NCBI GenBank assembly: GCA_013397865.1 | Contig: VZTI01000687.1 | Span: 81,913 to 145,912, forward strand | Source: Struthidea cinerea | Taxonomy: Eukaryota > Chordata > Aves > Passeriformes > Corcoracidae | DNA: 64,000 nt | Direction: 5' to 3' | Shown: positions 23,123 to 34,442 of the stretch, in pieces | How positions within the stretch are numbered: the first letter of the stretch is position 1 | Layout: every line of letters starts with the position of its first letter | Program-made: the position numbers and the translations under genes | Notes under the pieces: model-generated | The model's input: the letters and a program-made list of their open reading frames with translations, nothing else | What the model was told of the DNA's origin: nothing | Database searches by the model: none

Positions 23123-25752
23123 GGTGATGAGTGCAGTTTTAATACTTAGGCAGATGTGGAGAATGTAATGTAATCAAAGGGTGAGTGTTGATAATTTCTG
23201 GGATGTTTGGGGACTTACAATGGTAAGGATAACTGGAGTAGTGTTTTTAATCCCTAGTTAGTAAAGGGAGAGGCAGAAGGCTGTTAAACCCATAAAAATC
23301 TATGGAGAAGTGCAAAGGTATTAGTAAAATGTGCCTCTACATTTTCTCTACACAGGGTAACATTCTAAGATTATATAGAACTAATTTGGAGAAAACAGTA
23401 AGATAAGCATTTGGTAAAGACTGTCCCTTAATGTGGCCTAAAAAAGAGGGAAGTGGAACAGTCAGAATATTCATTGCACATATATATTTGGAAAAGAAAC
23501 AGAATAGTGAAACTGTGCCTTACCTCAGAAACATTTTCACGAGTCCTGTGTTGGGTTTAAAAATGAGGGATCAAATTTGTGAAAACACAATCAGTCGTTT
23601 TTCCTGTTTGGCAGGTGAAAAGACAATTTTCAAACTTAAAAGATGACTCCTGCATGTTTGCATTGATGGGAGTTTCTCTTCAAAGCAATTTAAAACTATT
23701 GCTTGAGAAAACCTGATGTAATTAGGTTTACAGCATACTTCCAGGTTTACCATAGATCTTTTGCTTAGAAAAATAAGTTGACACAGGTTTCCTCTTCACA
23801 GGCTTCAAATGTAAGAAGCTTTTTATCACAGCTGTTATCACTTGATTCTCTTCTCCATTTGTGCATCCATTAAAGATTTAGATGGCAACTTTATTAAGGA
23901 AGCTGGGATTTTAGAATTCTTGTGGATAATTCCTTCCTCTGACTAAGGCCAAAGTGGCAGAATCCAGCTCCAAACTGCCACAAGTGCCTTTGATATGCTC
24001 TTTGTGTTTGGGTAGTTACAGGTGTGTGTGTAACAATACACACACGGCCTCAGTGCATCACTGGATAAAAAGTATGTTTCAAAAGAATGTATGCATCCTA
24101 TGGAATATTTGAGTTGTGAAACTGAAACTTACTTTGCAAAGTTAAGTATACTTGAAATGCATAAAAGCCAATACTTATCTGCCATTCAAATACAAGGAGT
24201 ACTTTTTTGTTTTTATGATTAGGCTTACAGTGATGGTGATGGGAAAGACTTTAAAAGAAAGTCACACCAGCAACTCAGTGGGAAATGCTCATGTCTTCCA
24301 GCACAGGAGCCAGTGCAGTAGATAAAAGGACAAGGATGTAATCAAGGCAGCATCATGATTGTTGTCTCTGACAACACTGTGGGACTTTGCCTGTAATGTA
24401 AACCCAAAACTGGACTATGCTAGAGAGATTGAGATAATGGCAATTAGAAAAAAAATAAGGTGAAGTGGTTTTGAGTGCCAAATTCTTCCCTCCTGAGCCT
24501 GATCAAACGCCCAGTTTAACCAGTGCAGACATGCATTGACTGTGGTAGGCACTGGAACAGACTCTGTAATTCAGGTTTGCTCTTGGTTTATGCTGTTTAT
24601 TTTATCAGACTGCTGCCAGAGTAACCTTGAGAGTGACCTAAAGAAAAAGGCAAATTACACTTCTGACTTTTCTCTTATTTTGTTTTTGGGCAAGATAAGA
24701 GAATTGGTAATAAGCAGAGGGAGAAGAAACCACATGAAATAGTCTCCTCCTCCCAAAATGGGCAAAGAAAGAACTCTTTTAAGAAACAAAGGCACAATAA
24801 GATGTTTACCCAGGAGACAAGGGTTTTTTTCTCCTTTACACAGATGTCAATCAGAAATGGCACCTTGAACCATTTTGGGTTACATCTGTAGGGATTCAGC
24901 TGTAGTGCTGAATTCACCTTTGCATGGCATGAGGGCCATATGATTCTCCATCACTTTTTTGGAACACATTTTGTCACAGAATTTTTCACCAAGGCAGACC
25001 TGATGGATGCTAGTGAGACCTTATGTGAGAGTCCAGGACAGGTTCAAAGTGCCTGATACTCCTCTGTTGGCCAGTTTTGAGATAAGTACAGATCCTCAAC
25101 TCTTTTTCTCAGGTTCATATACATGGAGTGGAATTTGGCTTCTTGCCTTGTTGATCCATGAATGACTAGAGTGGGTTTTATGTGCTAAGCAACATGGAAA
25201 ATGTAAGAAAAACTCAGGATTAAACAGTAATCTATATTGCAGTAGTAGCCATGTATTAGTGGTACATGTAGTGACTAAAACTGCACCAAGGAGATTAAAT
25301 TTCAAGTCTGCTGAAGGCCTGCACAATCTGGGCAATCTGTTAAAGGACTGTACATAATGAATGTTGTACTTCTTTGTAGCTGAATGCTTAAAACTCATTT
25401 TCACTCTCTGTTCTCTCAAACTGAGGTTGTCAAATTGGTGCCAAGTAAGACAAGTTTACAATATATATTATGTACCTTGGAAGTTGGTGGAGGCTAGTTC
25501 CACTCAATTTAACCGTGTTGCTTTTGAGGACAATTTGTTCTGACCCAGCGTGTGAAGCCTGTATATGAATCAGCTGTTTTACATATGTCACCAAAGAACT
25601 TGTATGAATGATTTTTTTCCTATTAATTCAAGCAAGTCTGAGGGGGGTGGGAGAACGTGGTTTACACAGAACCAGTTAATGAGAATGTGTCCACCTACTG
25701 GTTGGTTTCCCTTCCCCAATTCAGCTGAAGAAAGATCTTACATTTAAATTAC
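23123..25752. other. Non-coding unique DNA, no gene seen
   Basis: Unique sequence. The only distinct structure is a GT/CA hairpin at 24024-24045. Open frames up to 107 codons (25096-25419, minus) have no known domain. Confidence 0.65.
24024..24045. repeat. Perfect hairpin made of GT and CA repeats
   Basis: GTGTGTGTA (24024-24032) and TACACACAC (24037-24045) are exact reverse complements with a four-base loop (ACAA). Two short microsatellites face each other. It could extrude as a cruciform or arise by inverted duplication during replication slippage. Confidence 0.6.
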
Positions 25753-25895
25753 TCGGCTTGGACTCGGGAGAGGTGGGATCTGTGCTGGTGATTGTTTTTC
25801 AGCCTTGCTGTAAGACTCTGGGCAGATCACCTCTCTCTCCTGCGCCTTTTTTTCTACTGTGTAAAGTGGGGAAAACTGCATTCATTTGTCTATTA
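25753..25895 (+). mobile_element. MIR/CORE-SINE-like relic
   Basis: Blocks in order are GGACTCGGGAGAGGTGGGAT, CTGTAAGACTCTGGGCAGAT followed by CACCTCTCTCTCC, and TACTGTGTAAAGTGGGGAAA. These correspond to the body and tail of MIR-type SINEs, whose tail reads like GTGACCTTGGGCAAGTCAC, then CTCTGTGCCTCAGTTTCC, then CATCTGTAAAATGGGGATAA. The first block also matches the version common in turtles and crocodilians. Divergence is high, in line with an insertion predating modern birds. It is not coding, although a 61-codon open frame crosses it. Confidence 0.65.
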
Positions 25896-27022
25896 GTTAT
25901 TTTTTTGGAAATATTGGAGCTACAGGCTCAAGAAAACTTGTGATATTAACAAAGCAGAATGAGATCTGCATGCTGAGTTACACATCTGAGAAAACTGTAG
26001 CCTTCCATTTGAAAGATGCACTTTGATTTGTTGTTGAGGTGTAATTTGGCCTGTGCATGTGTATCCAGCAATTTTAATTTAAACTGTGCAAATTAACAGT
26101 GTAGATTTTATTGATAAGGGTCCTGAAATACATGTGGCCGTGTGAGTCATATGACGTTCTTGTCCCTGACTGGAATTTAAGCTAACTCTTAAATTTCAAG
26201 GACAGATGTTCTAATTTTCATAGAAAAAGTAGATGATTAAGAGAACTTTAAACAGTTACAGTTCTTTCTGGGTGGATTTTCTGTGAGAATACTCATAAGT
26301 TAATGAGTAAGGCTGTATTCATTTCATTCCTTTTGTGCAAAGCAATTCTATATCATTTTATTTGACGGCTGTGAGGTTGGATACTGCTTTGGTCTATCTG
26401 AAAGCTCTGTAGCTCAGGTAAGGTGTTTAAATACTTAACTCAGAGTAAAGAACAAAGTGCGATAAGGCAGAGGAATAGACCCCATATTTTATTTCTTAAT
26501 TTGGGCATGGGGGTGTTTTACAAATTAATAAAATCTATGTTTATGAAGACACCATACTCACATGAGTAATGATTAGATTAAAATGCGAAACCAAACTTGT
26601 GTAACTTTACTACACAAGCTCTACCTGTGAAGTGCTTGGTGTGTCCTGCTATTAGAGAGGAAACATCCAATCCATCTAAAAGCAATAAAACAATAAAAAG
26701 TCATTAGCTGTGTTTTGTGACCTCTCAGGCACAATTAGATGTTGTCTGAGAGTCACCTGTGCAGTGTTATAAGGAGCTGTGTTGCAGAGAATACAAATAC
26801 AGACCACTCAGGCTGGTGATGAATAGTTATGCCAATTGTGATTGCACTCTGGTTTTCTGTTACATATCCTCTAAGGTACAGCAAAAAGAAATCTGCCATT
26901 TTAATGAATCTTTCTGGTGTGTAGAGAAAGGCAGTATAGTCAAGCATAGGTCATCTATAGCCCTTAGTATCAGCTGTAGCATACATGCCATTATATCATA
27001 ATACCATTTTATCCCTCGTGAT

Positions 27023-27047
27023 CTTTGATCAGTGCTAATGATCAAAG
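27023..27047. promoter_or_regulatory. Inverted TCF/LEF motif pair (candidate)
   Basis: CTTTGATC (27023-27030) and GATCAAAG (27040-27047) are exact reverse complements separated by nine bases (AGTGCTAAT). Each is a full match to the LEF/TCF consensus SATCAAAG, the DNA site through which beta-catenin signalling acts. A spacer of this size places the two sites roughly two helical turns apart centre to centre. Two perfect 8-mers in this arrangement are unlikely by chance at any one place but not impossible in 64 kb. Confidence 0.4.
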
Positions 27048-27701
27048 TTTGCATAGCAGCCAAGAGAATCATGAGACACTAGATATTTATAGCTTATGGC
27101 CAATTCTGATTGCTCTGTAGCAGCTTTCCCAGTGTTCTGTAGTTTGATTGATGTCATTGGCATGCTCCAGCATTCAGAATATATCAAATAAATTTGCTAT
27201 GCTTTGAACATGAAAGGGAAGTAAAACACTGATAATTTAAGAAACCAGAAAAGTAGGGAAGATAGGAGATGCACATTGCTGCATGTCCTTTGGCAACTAA
27301 CGCCACACAATGCTTTTAGCAGTACTGTGCATGCAAATTGCCAGGCATCCTCTCTGAGGCGAAGCTTTACTTCCACGGTGAGAGCGTTGCTATTCAAAGG
27401 GGCTGGTAAATGAAATCTGAACGGCATATGCTGCAATGGAGAGGAGGACAGGAGCAGGAGACAGCTGTTTGGGGTGACTGCTTTACAAGCAGAAGCCTTT
27501 CAGTTCCATCAATCAGACAGTGTGAAAGGCCCAAATCCACAGTCACCAGCATCCCACCCCCTTTGATCCCGATCCTAATAGCGTGCCAGTCACCGATGGA
27601 AATGCATTACAAAGTGAGAATGGTCCATTTTCTTCCTCCTTTTGCTGAGAGTCTGTATTTATCAGATTTAACTAGTTAATGATTCTGCCCTCTCTCTCCT
27701 G

Positions 27702-27720
27702 CGTGCGGCGAGGAATCGCG
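27702..27720. other. CpG micro-cluster
   Basis: Five CpGs fall within 19 bp (CGTGCGGCGAGGAATCGCG) in otherwise CpG-poor DNA. This may mark an unmethylated regulatory element or simply a recent G+C-rich patch. Confidence 0.4.
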
Positions 27721-28287
27721 CTGCAGAGGTGGCAGTTGTTTATTGTCACTGGGCAGATGAAGCGTCAGCAATCCCTGGGATCTGAGGGAGATGTTTGGCT
27801 GAGGCCTGCAAAGGGTTAAGCATCGACTCACTTCAAAATCAATGGCAAAATTATATCTACATCTTCCTGAGACAGTATTTGGTTGAGCCCTGTGAGGCTG
27901 TGCCTTGGAGGGGTGGGTAGCACTGATTCCTGTGACAGTGAACTTGTGGTGGCCTCATGCCGAGCCTGCATCTCTGGTTTTAGGAAATGTGTGTCGTGTG
28001 CCTGTCTCTGCCACAGCCTTTTTGCCTCTGTCAGCACTCTCTGCCAACAACAAGGCCAATGCTGCCCGCCGAATGAGGTTTTTTCTGCCTGTGAGGCTGC
28101 AAGCACAGCTGCAGCGTGTCCTTGAGCTCATGTGGCACCTTGTCTGCCCAAATACATCAGCCATATCACCATGTATGAAATAGCTGTGAACAGGCTGAGG
28201 TGGACAGACTGTGCAGGAGGTAAAGCATGCCCTATTCACAGGTGAGAGGCCATGAAGATGCTCTGAGTGATATAAACTAGACAGTCT

Positions 28288-28440
28288 TAGGCCTCAGATT
28301 TTGTGGTGTAAGCTTCCATTTGTGAAATGGGCTTTACGAAATACTCCTTTGTCTGTCATGTCTATATAAGCCTTTCTGGATATCTGGTACCTAGCCCAAG
28401 GTCTCCGATTCCAAGCCCTACAACAATGAAAATAATACTT
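28288..28440 (+). mobile_element. MIR-like SINE relic with sauropsid-type tail
   Basis: GCCTCAG, then CTTCCATTTGTGAAATGGGC, then CCTTTGTCTGTCATGTCTAT, and later GGTACCTAGCCCAAGG and CAACAATGAAAATAATA follow the order of a repeat frequent in turtles, crocodilians and birds. Its remembered tail reads CCATTTGTAAAATGGGGATAAT, TTTGTCTGTCTTGTCTAT, AGTGCCTAGCACAATGGG, and ends in ATACAAATAATAATAA. Every landmark is present but degraded. The relic is 2.4 kb downstream of another MIR-like copy in the same orientation. Confidence 0.55.
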
Positions 28441-29155
28441 CTGTGTAGAAAGCTTGTGGAACCTGTCCCTTCATCTGTAAAAGTCACTGTCTCATTTTTT
28501 CCAGTGTGAAGCATCTTATCAGGCTTTCTTACTGATTTGCAAACATGAACGTTTGCAGGGTAATAAAGGAATGGGCAGCACACTTGGGTGATCTTCTGCT
28601 TTTTTTCTTCTTTAAAAGCAATTTTCTTGGCAGTGAGTACGATAACAACAGAGTTAAGCTATGTCATTAATTTCCATAGATGGTAGATGGAGAATGTTAA
28701 ATTCTAGGCACCTGAGTGAATCATCAAACTCTTCTACCACATAATGACTCTAAATAATCGTATTCATCATAATTAGTACCGTTAATAATGTTAAAAATAA
28801 ACACTTGTACCTCAGACCATTAGTAATAGTAATCTTGTCGTCGTCCATGAAAATTGCTGGGCCCGGTTATTTTTCACAGTGGGGCGCAGATATATGAGGT
28901 ATATAATTAAAATATTAATTACATATTTGATAGAGCTTTGACTATCATTATTGTATTACCAATGGCCTCATTATTATACTTTCAATATGTTACTTTGTAT
29001 ATATTGTGTTTAATAAAGTGTTAAAAAGTGGCTTTGGGTTTCCAAGATCAATATATGTTAGAAAGAAAAATGTACATGAATCCAAAGGTACAGAAGAAAT
29101 GGGATTCAAACTGTGGTTAAATGAATTTCTGTCATTCAGCCCTGTACTAAGAGGT

Positions 29156-29231
29156 GACACAAAGCTGACACAAAGCTAATCCTAGTCATAAATCCCCAAA
29201 ATAGAATTTAAGTGATACTTAGGTGATACTT
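29156..29231. repeat. Two adjacent 11-bp tandem duplications
   Basis: GACACAAAGCT is repeated directly at 29156-29166 and 29167-29177. Thirty-four bases later GTGATACTT recurs with the same 11-bp period (29212-29220 and 29223-29231). The units are unrelated, so two separate slippage events are needed. Confidence 0.85.
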
Positions 29232-30724
29232 AATGGTTATTTTTACCTGAGTAGATTAAATGAAAAGTGAACTAGTTAGCTGAATGGGAGAGATGAGCTT
29301 TAGAAAAGAACAATGTGTTCTTAATTTTTTTGCTCTTTTAGGTGTAAGGTTTTTTTTGTTATCCTAAACAGGAGCTCTTCTAATATCCATAGGGGCAAGC
29401 AATGCTTTTGCATGCTAAACTGAATTAGTATGAGTAAGGGGCAGGTGTAATTTGAGGATAAATAATAGTGACACAGCACATCTTATTAAAAGTGATGGTG
29501 CATTTACGTTTGCAAAATCTTTTGTCAGGAGGGGTTTTTTTTGGTTTGTTTCTGTCATGGTTAATCGCCCATTTACTCCTTGCCTGTCTGTAATAGAGTT
29601 TTGCAGGTTTAACTTTGTTGCTATTATTTGAAAATAACGTCATCATTTTCCTGTAGTAAGCTACTGTTTCTGCCTGTTTCGGATCAGGACATACTCTAAA
29701 AGTAAATGCTCTAGAACTAAAACACAGACCTCATTATGATGTCTGTACCCTTAATCCTGAAGGATTTTGAGGAGTTCTCTAGGATGCTGGTTGTGCTGTC
29801 TGCTCCTGTTGCCTTGCTTTGCAACATGCAGTGGATTTTGTGGTATCTTTCAGGAACAGAAAATCATTGGAGATGATTTCACTGTGAGAACAGACCAGAA
29901 TTTGTTTTTCCTCTTTTTAAAGGTGTTTTTGCAAAAATTTCAGTATTTCTTTTAACTGGTGCATTTAAACAGTATCAAAAGAAATAGTTTCCAGTCAGGA
30001 TTTTTTTTAGTAATTTATTGAAGAACCTTTAATGTACTTTTATTCCAAAACACCTCCACACATTCTGAAGCTTAAAAGATAATTAAGTAATGAAGTTACT
30101 AAACTTTAGTTTAGAAAAGTAAAAAAAAAAGCCAGCTCCCAACCACCAAAACTGGGTTGTAGCTATAGTGGGTGGGGGAAGATGTTTCCTAAACATGAAA
30201 TTGTTTTGGATGGACAAAAGACAGTTATCTACAATTCCTATCAGTATTGAGAAGCTTGTTCCACTGCTGTGGTAGGGAAGAGTGACAGTGTCATTTGCCT
30301 GGGAGCAGCTGATGGCTGTGCAGACCAGGCATTTTCATTTGCTTATTCATAAACTGGAATTAAGGAAAACCCGAAGATGCCGGAGTTGTTTTCCAGCCTG
30401 TGTGTGCATGGCTGCCATCCTAACAGTGATTTCAGGTCAGACTTCTGGTACTCTGGTGACTGAGCACAGTTTATGGGGACGTGACCCCTTCTTGCTGTGC
30501 TGCAGAGCACTGAGGCATCCACACAGGAAAGTCCAGCGTCTGTTTTGCCATGAAGGGGGGGTTCAGGCAGCCAGTTTTTACCTCCCACCCATTAAAGGTA
30601 TAACATGGTGGAACTTTTTGCCCTCCTCCTCCTGGAAAGTCAGGTTTCCTACCCAGCCTAAAGCTCCTCTAATGTACAGCTTTACACACATGGAAAGCAA
30701 TTTCTTTCAGAAGTAAGCAGCAAT

Positions 30725-30793
30725 AATAAAACCTTATCATCTGCTCCAAGCCAGGTATTATGAGTATGGCTGTAAATAAAACCTTATCACCTG
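30725..30793. repeat. 19-bp direct repeat, 50-bp period
   Basis: AATAAAACCTTATCATCTG (30725-30743) recurs as AATAAAACCTTATCACCTG (30775-30793), 18 of 19 identical. The intervening bases are not obviously repeated. AATAAA within each copy matches the polyadenylation hexamer, but no transcript is evident. Confidence 0.8.
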
Positions 30794-33700
30794 TTTTAAA
30801 CCTGAGAACACAAGCAGTGATCACAGTAGGATTTCATTTTTCGGTTTGACCCACTTTACTGGCTTTATTTAGTGCGACAGGCTAAAGCTACTTTCCCCCT
30901 CAACACATCTGATATTTCACAAGGTTTTGGGAAGAGGATGCTTTGAGTTATAAATTAATTTAGAGGACTCCTTTTAATAGTATGGGATATCTCCTCTGGT
31001 CCCCCATTAGCCAAGCCATAGTCAGTGTGGGGCAGTCAGATGAGGACAGTCAATACAAAAGTCTGGGTGCCTGACTGTCCGGAAAGTAATGAAATTCTTT
31101 CAACAGCTTGGGGAAATTAATAAAACTTGCCAAAATGCTATTTTGGATGCTTTCTGTGCTATATATTACTCTTGCACTGAAAATGCCTCATGGATTTCTT
31201 CATATTATTGAGACTTTCAATAATTTTTACGTTTACCCAGAGCTACTCAAGTATGACATCCAGTGGCAGGGTTTCAAACTTTAGGACACGAACAAATTTT
31301 GTCATCAAATGGAATTTTCCTTGTGGAAATGAGATGTTTATTCTCAGTAAATTGAAGATAATCTGTTCCAGATTTCAGAGCTGTCATGACTGAAGGCCTG
31401 GACTTTGGAGGAGGCTGATGAACCTAATAAAACCTCTATGAAAAATTCAACTCTTCATTAGATCCTCCTTGTCACTAAGGCTTATTAGAGCCGCTTATTT
31501 GGGATTAGCATGGAAGACAGAATGTGTTTAATGTGTTATTAAACTATTTAGACTTCATTTTGTCCCTATTTGTGGTATTGAGTCTATCAGGGAAAAACCT
31601 GAGTTGTTCTGTATGTACATGATTTTGTTTAGCTTAAGTAAGTTTGGTATCAGATTTTTGTTGTTATGTCTAAGGCATAATTTGTGATTTTAAAATTTAA
31701 TGTATAGATTATTAGATAATTCCCATCTTCCCAGAAAAGAAACGAAACTTCATTTTACTGCATCCCTTGATACTCTGAGGTGTAGCTGCTTAATACAGGA
31801 GTTGAATCACTTACGGATTCCTCACAAATGGTATTGTGGTAATGTGTAAGAATAGCAACAGCATATATTAAAACATCTTTATAATCAGAATAATAATGAA
31901 GAGCTGTAGATATGAGAATCCCAAAGTTTTCCCAGTGCTTTAATAAGTACTGAGCTACCGTTACAATTCCTGAATTATTCAGGGCTATAATTTGGAGTCA
32001 CAAGGCTTTAGTATGCTGTAGATGTAGCACTCAGGCTTCCAGGGTCATGGTAGATATTAAAAATTGTTATGGAGAGATCTAGATTGCTAATCACACAATG
32101 GCAGGAATGTTATGGAGTGCCCTAGAATTACAAATAATTTAACAGGATCCAACTGGTGCTAAATCCCCTCTCTCCCATTCCCCAAAACACAGGATGTACA
32201 GCAGTGCTTCCATGACAATAAAGGGGTGCAAAATGCCCTCAAGTGTATGTCTGAAGAATCCTATGAGCAATGGAATAAGAAGAGCAGAGCATATACAGAA
32301 AAGAGTCTCCTCATGGACTGGAATGATGGCAACTAACCACTACACTGAGGTTATAATTATAATTTCGTCACAAGAGTAGGGAAGTCAAGGTTTCACAAGG
32401 AAAAAAAATCTATTTACAGGAAAATATTATGCTTTTCATTTGATAGAAAAAGTAATTATTGCAAAGGGACCCATGGAAGATCTTGAAGACAGTCACCCTC
32501 CTTTTAATAAGTGCTTGTGGCAGCTAAGTGGGGATCAGGAGTATTCTTTATCAGGTTTGCATTCAAGTAGTACTAAATATATGCAGGTAGGAATTAAATA
32601 GTATCTGAGTTTAATTAAAATTATAAAAAAAAAAGAGGGAGAAGAATGGTTGGTAGACTGCTCGACTGCATTTTAACCAGTAACCTCAGACCCTAATTAG
32701 AAATGCTTTTCATATCTCCTCCGTGCAAGGGCTTAATCTGACGTGAGTCTGTGAGCGAGGGCTTGGGGGACCAGTGTTAATTCTGCATTCGATCTTGGTT
32801 TGTATGGAGGCAGGCAATGCTGATTGACCGAGTTGCAGCACAGATCCCATGACCTTGCTGGGATTTTCATGTGAGGTGTTAATTGAGAGGGTGGGTTAAT
32901 CTTTGAGCATCATTGTCCCCGAGCTGAGGACAAAGTTTGTGCTCTCTGTTTCCTTACTCAACAGTATATTTGATCTCTACCTCCTCCCCTTCATGACAGT
33001 TTAGCAAGCCTGCAGAAAATTCTCTCTTGATAAATTTATTGGTGGGGGATTATCTCTTGCAGGTTTTGTTTGATTTTTATGATCTAGTTGTGGAGAAAGA
33101 GTGGTTAACTGGGTTGAAAACCAAAAAACCAAAATATCCTTCCCCTGACTGTCCCCCCACAACCCACTCCAATGAGACTATCATAGCGGGTGGGGGGAGT
33201 GACATCTTGAGATTAATTATACTAAAGAAAACTACAAGGCGTGATTTCAAAGTTATTTCATCAGAGTGCTGGGAAAATATAAGCTCTTTTTATTCCTCCT
33301 GAGTAGAAAGCCTAAAATAATTACAAAAACAAAGAGATATTACAGGGGACAGAGCTTTTATAATAATATACAGGTTAGAGTTTTCATCCTGGATTTGTGT
33401 AATGCAAGAAAAGACAACCCTGCGGTTCTGGTTTTTTATAAATAATGAATGGCTTTTTTTTAATTCATGTTTTGTTTTACAGGCCTGTCCTTTTCAATGT
33501 AAGGGGGAAATTTTTACTCCTGGGCAGGACTAATGTGTACTGGTTGACCCTAAATATGACTCCCAGGGAGCAGGATGGAAGTTAAAAGTGGCAGAAGCAA
33601 TAGAGCTGTGAAACAACAGTGATAAAAAAAGCATGAATGATACCTGTCCTTGACATGCAAAGAATTTATCTTGTTTTATTGTAAAGTACAGGCAACTTAT

Positions 33701-34387
33701 GCACCCAGCAGGGAGCTCTGTGCCCTCTGCAAGCCCCAGAACCCGTGGTATGGATGGGAAGGAGACTGTCCCGTGTTGGGAGATGGTGGGGTGGTGGTGG
33801 TCCACTGGGGAGAGAGAATGGTGTTTGGGTCTGCTTGGATCCCTGTGGAATGCATCCAGTAAAAAAGGGCAGCTGTGGCTTTTACATGCCTGACTTGGTG
33901 GCTGTGTGACCTTTATGAGAATACTTTCACCTGAGTGGTGCTATTGCCCATGCCAGAATAATTCCAGTGGCCTGTGGCAGGGTGAGATGTTCCTGGGCAG
34001 AGCCACAGGAAAAAGTGTGATGCCTTGATGCCACTGCAGACCTGGCCTCACGACTTCCAAGTTTTCCTAATTAATTCTGAGGCAAAAATCACAATCCGTA
34101 GGTAATTGCCCTTTGAAGGGACATTGGGAGATTTTTTTTTTTTCCTTTTCAAGAAATGGCACATTACTGGAGAGTAACTTAAATCAGCAAGAATTTAATA
34201 GCCTCCTTGGCTGGGTGAAAGGCTACAGGTCAGCCCTTGGATTTATATCCCTCTACAGGTTCCAGTTGTAGAGAGTTTCTTGTAGCAGCAGTCAGCAGTC
34301 TTCTAGGGCTGTTACACCAGATTGTATTTTTCTTTTTTAAAGTTTAAGAATATTGATAGAAACTCAGTGGGAGCTAGGGAATGCTGG

Positions 34388-34442
34388 CGTTCGCTCCGGC
34401 GTCTATATCTTGCTTCGAAGCGAGGCACTGGAGCCCAGCTCG
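34388..34442. other. CpG-dense patch with GCTTCGAAGC palindrome
   Basis: Seven CpGs occur in 55 bp, surrounded by CpG-poor DNA. The palindrome GCTTCGAAGC (34412-34421) is at the centre. The patch is too short for a CpG island. It may be a constrained element. Confidence 0.4.

Larger units (their letters stand above)
25896..28287. other. Non-coding unique DNA, candidate regulatory motifs
   Basis: Unique sequence with no gene. It contains the inverted TCF/LEF pair (27023-27047), a cluster of five CpGs in 19 bp (27702-27720), and a CRE-like TGACGT inside GTGAGTCATATGACGTTC near 26143-26160. Overlapping open frames of 80-94 codons on both strands at 27828-28239 reflect locally higher G+C rather than a gene. 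Confidence 0.6.

Noticed and set aside
28455..28500. CCTTCATCTGTAAAAG, resembling a second SINE tail after the relic ending at 28440
   Set aside because: Only a short match with no body. It may be coincidence.
30282..30716. 144-codon plus-strand open frame
   Set aside because: No known domain, cysteine and histidine scattered without a motif, and an 81-codon frame overlaps on the other strand.
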